Shown here in pieces: positions 61,441 through 64,000 of a stretch of 64,000 bases of DNA (its first letter is position 1; each line of letters starts with the position of its first letter). Position numbers and translations under genes: made by a program. The notes beneath the pieces are model-generated. The model ran no database searches and was not told the DNA's origin. It was given only the letters and a program-made list of their open reading frames with translations. Origin of the DNA: Centrapalus pauciflorus (Eukaryota > Streptophyta > Magnoliopsida > Asterales > Asteraceae); contig JAANYP010004404.1 of the NCBI GenBank assembly GCA_020465985.1, forward strand, positions 1 to 64,000. Direction: 5' to 3'.

Positions 61441-63090
61441 TTGAAATGATATTAATATTGAAAATATGGTATCGTGTTCGGGTTATTGGGTTTGGATCTT
61501 TCCATAAATGGAAAGAATATATATAGGCATCCTTTTTGAAACCTTGTTTCGTCTTCCTTGCAAAATACAAAAAATGTGTGTGTATTTTGTGTGTGTTCTG
61601 GAGATATCAACAGCAAGAAAAAGAGGCAAGAAACATAGATTGATCAGAGACTTTTCCTACCGCTGTGATCTAGAGTTATCAAGGTAACAAATTATTGAAT
61701 TTGGTGTTTGAAATTCGAGTTATGTGTTGTTAAATTTTGTAACTGGCTACTGAGCCTGTAGGGTATAGATACATGTTGATTTTTTGTGTTGATTCTGCTG
61801 GAATTGAGTTTTGGGGTGGAACTTACCCCTGGGCAGCCATTTTCGATGAACAGAGCAGACCTGCACGTCCTTCGATGAGGGCAGTGCGGGCGGGGTGGAG
61901 CGGCCAACGATTGTGAACGCGGCCAAGTTCATGAGGGTGGCCGCGATAGTCTGAGCACGACCGCGATAGGGTGAATGTGGGCCGCGATCAGTGGGTTTTG
62001 GGCTGGGTTTTGTTGGGGATGGTGGTCTGTTTGGGGATGCTTGTTGGGTCTAGTTCAGTATGTGGGTCTTTTATATGTATTTGTTAAGTCTGAATTAACA
62101 GTCTGGGATTTGTGTATTGTTACAGGGACGAGTAATCAACGTGTCAGGCTGAAACAGTGATCCGAGGGTTCAGTGATTAAGACAGGTGGTGTAATAATCA
62201 GGTGAGTACTCGAGGGTTTAGTGATTTAGCTGTGTAGCTATTGGTGTCTTATGTATTGTGTATGAGACAGGGACATGAACCTAAGGTATGCTTCTATTCT
62301 TGTTATGTGTGTTATATTGTGCATGAGATGAGATCCAATCCAGGGTGTCCGTGATGAGTCCCATACGGGCAGTGACTCGCGATGGGTGATCGTGCGGGAT
62401 GACTGTCCCTAATCAGCCTTCAGAGTGTTTATACACGGCAGGGCCTATAGCTGGGTCGCTCCTGAGTTACAGGTTTTGCTAACCACTGTTACGTGTGGTT
62501 TGTTGGCCGGGGAAGTTTCCCCACAGGGATTGTGCATAGGGCTTCGGATCTCATGCTTTCTTATGACTATACCTGAGATGTGTTGTTGATTTCCAGGGAT
62601 AGAGATAGCGATTACCATGCATGTTTTGTGCTATGTGTTGTGTTATGTGTTTATTCTGTAGAGTCTAATCCTCGCGTACTCACGAGCTTTCGAACTTACG
62701 TCTTCAACTCTAACATGTTCAGGGAATTAGAAAGTGGCTCAGCAGCAGCAGTCGCCGAAATAGGACTCGGATTACTTGATGACTCTTGTATCTCCTTTTG
62801 TGTAATGATCGTATTAGTACTGCATGTGATAGTATCTTTTGGGATTTTTGTAGATCGGTATTTTGTGTATGTATTTAGTATGTATATGTGAGAGCCAGTT
62901 GTAGTCTGCTAGCTTAATCAACGTTGTTAATTATACCAAACGTTCGATTAGGTTGTTAAACCTTTATATGAAAGTTTAAATTGTCAGTGATTTCCGTTGC
63001 CTTTGACACGTGTAATACCGATTCCATGCGTTATTGCCACTTATGATATTGTGTTAACGTGACATTTATGTGAATTGGGAGGGTGTTACA
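61441..63090 (+). repeat. Plus-strand Gypsy-type LTR remainder, probably the rest of E's 3' LTR
   Basis: No gene is seen. Ends GGGAGGGTGTTACA at 63090, as Tekay-type LTRs do, and its layout (TATATATA near 61518, then a long transcribed-type region) parallels the C LTR. With 50545-50688 it would make an LTR of about 1.8 kb, normal for this group. Three CCGCGAT words spaced ~20 bases lie at 61941-61988. The left boundary is the break point of F and cannot be fixed exactly. It could also be a separate solo LTR. Confidence 0.55.
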
Positions 63091-64000
63091 TAAACAAACA
63101 GAATCGCGATGCATCATAAATAAAAGTGACAAAATACTTTTTTATTCCAAGTGGTGGTGTTGAGTGAAAATCACAAACATCACTATGAATTAAATCAGGA
63201 ACAACATAATTTCTATCAACATTCTGAAAAGCTTTTCTAGTAATATTTGTCAACATACGAATCTTACACTTTTCAGAAGTAGCATCAACCGTAGGAATTA
63301 ATCCATCCATAGACATTTCATGCATTCTTTTATAATTAACATGTCCAAGTCTAGCATGCCATAGAGATGAATTATTAACTTTTGAATTACTTAAAAAAGT
63401 AGATTCATCAACAATATTACCAGCAAGCTTATCCGTCACATTTAATCTAAACATGTCATTAGTCAATTAACCAAAACCAAGAAAAGAGCCATGCTTAGAC
63501 AAAATAAACTTATAAGATTCATATACTTGTTTATAACAAAATTTATTCAATATACTACCAGAAACTAAGTTCTTTCAAATACTAAAAACATGTAGTACAT
63601 TATTGAGAGAAACAAGTTTTCCAGAACTAAAAACTAAATCAACACTTCCTCTTCCAAAAATGGTAGCACTTGACTCATTGCCCATGTGTAGGATAGATCC
63701 ATCTTGAACCAGTTCATATGTTTTGAACCAATGAGGATGTTTACAAATATGACTTATAGCACCGAGTCAATCCACCAGGTCAAGTCATCATCCTACACAT
63801 AATATGTCTCAGAAATTAGTGGTACATAATTTTGAACCGAATTAAAACCTTGAACTAAAATTTGACCTTGGTTTGAGTTTTGGTTCTTAGACCTCTTTCT
63901 CGCACCACTTGAACCAGCACCATTCTTTTTAGATACACCAACCCCGCAGTCCCTTTTCAAATGACCAACCAAACCACTTTTCCCACAAGTCTTAACAAGA
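63091..64000 (-). pseudogene. gag-pol: H: Copia gag end, protease and start of integrase, minus strand, partial
   Basis: From the right edge leftward: nucleocapsid knuckle remnant (CGKSGLVGHLKRDC), Ser/Asn/Gln-rich linker, a stop near 63797, protease with DSGAISHICKH (about 63750), then the pre-integrase domain (63466-63086; WHARLGHVNYKRM, DLIHSDVCDFHS) with one expected Cys-x-x-Cys reduced. The frame stops at 63091 where the LTR ends, inside the integrase core. TAAAC (63091-63095) would be the target duplication. Different from F in sequence. Confidence 0.75.

Noticed and set aside
61517..61690. TATA box followed by a possible exon and GTAACA donor, as a host gene start
   Set aside because: No coding exon follows in 1.4 kb and the region ends as an LTR; an LTR promoter is the simpler explanation.
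62580..62891. Small plus-strand frame of ~100 codons with hydrophobic C-terminus
   Set aside because: Lies inside LTR-type sequence, has no start context, homologue or neighbouring gene signals; composition explains it.

Overview
The window is a block of plant repetitive DNA. It contains no recognisable host gene, rRNA or tRNA gene. Everything that can be assigned belongs to LTR retrotransposons inserted into one another. Plant origin is clear: all five priming sites that can be read carry the initiator-Met complement TGGTATCAGAGC, the Copia elements include two of the SIRE (Sirevirus) lineage, and the Gypsy elements are Tekay-like chromoviruses. The style of the gag proteins, of the extra ORF in the SIRE elements and of the non-autonomous element suggests a daisy-family (Asteraceae) genome; that is a recollection-based inference, not a proof.

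I name the elements A0, A1, A2 (one SIRE-lineage Copia family), B (a second SIRE-lineage Copia), C and D (related Tekay-like Gypsy), E (another Tekay-like Gypsy), F and H (other Copia) and G (a non-autonomous LTR element). Left to right: 1-3887 is A0 on the minus strand (gag, primer site, 5' LTR). It sits in the gag of A1, which runs 3888-13720 on the plus strand (gag end, pol, long spacer, intact 1003-codon ORF3, 3' LTR). A1 sits in the 5' LTR of B (13721-45123, plus strand). B's RT is split at 19997 by D (19998-38263, minus strand), and D's 3' LTR is split by C (21988-30549, plus strand). B's RNase H, a degraded ORF3 and its 3' LTR follow. B sits in A2 (45124-49614), of which only the ORF3 end and 3' LTR are in the window. 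A2 sits in the integrase of E. The first 144 bases of E's 3' LTR are followed by F (minus strand), which carries G (54890-60575). After F's truncated gag, a plus-strand LTR remainder probably belonging to E ends at 63090, inside the integrase of H (63091-64000). Several joins show 5-bp target duplications (C: TTTAT; D: GATGC/GATAC; G: ATGCC/ACGCC). The deepest nesting is about six layers.

The most interesting part is the extra gene (ORF3) between pol and the 3' LTR in both SIRE-like families. Its N-terminal domain is shared by A and B. In A it is preceded by a TATA box and a leader that looks like a 5'-UTR intron, in the same arrangement in two diverged copies; in B it is preceded by a plant-type core promoter. 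ORF3 may therefore be expressed as its own transcription unit. Other signals are gag stop codons that overlap a branch-point and 3' splice-site signature, inverted repeats that span or precede the polypurine tract in several families, a co-varying hairpin in the Gypsy elements, and non-coding regions of three unrelated families saturated with a motif whose core is CGAAT. Apart from A1 ORF3, and A0 gag over nearly all of its length, the coding regions are broken by nonsense codons or frameshifts.
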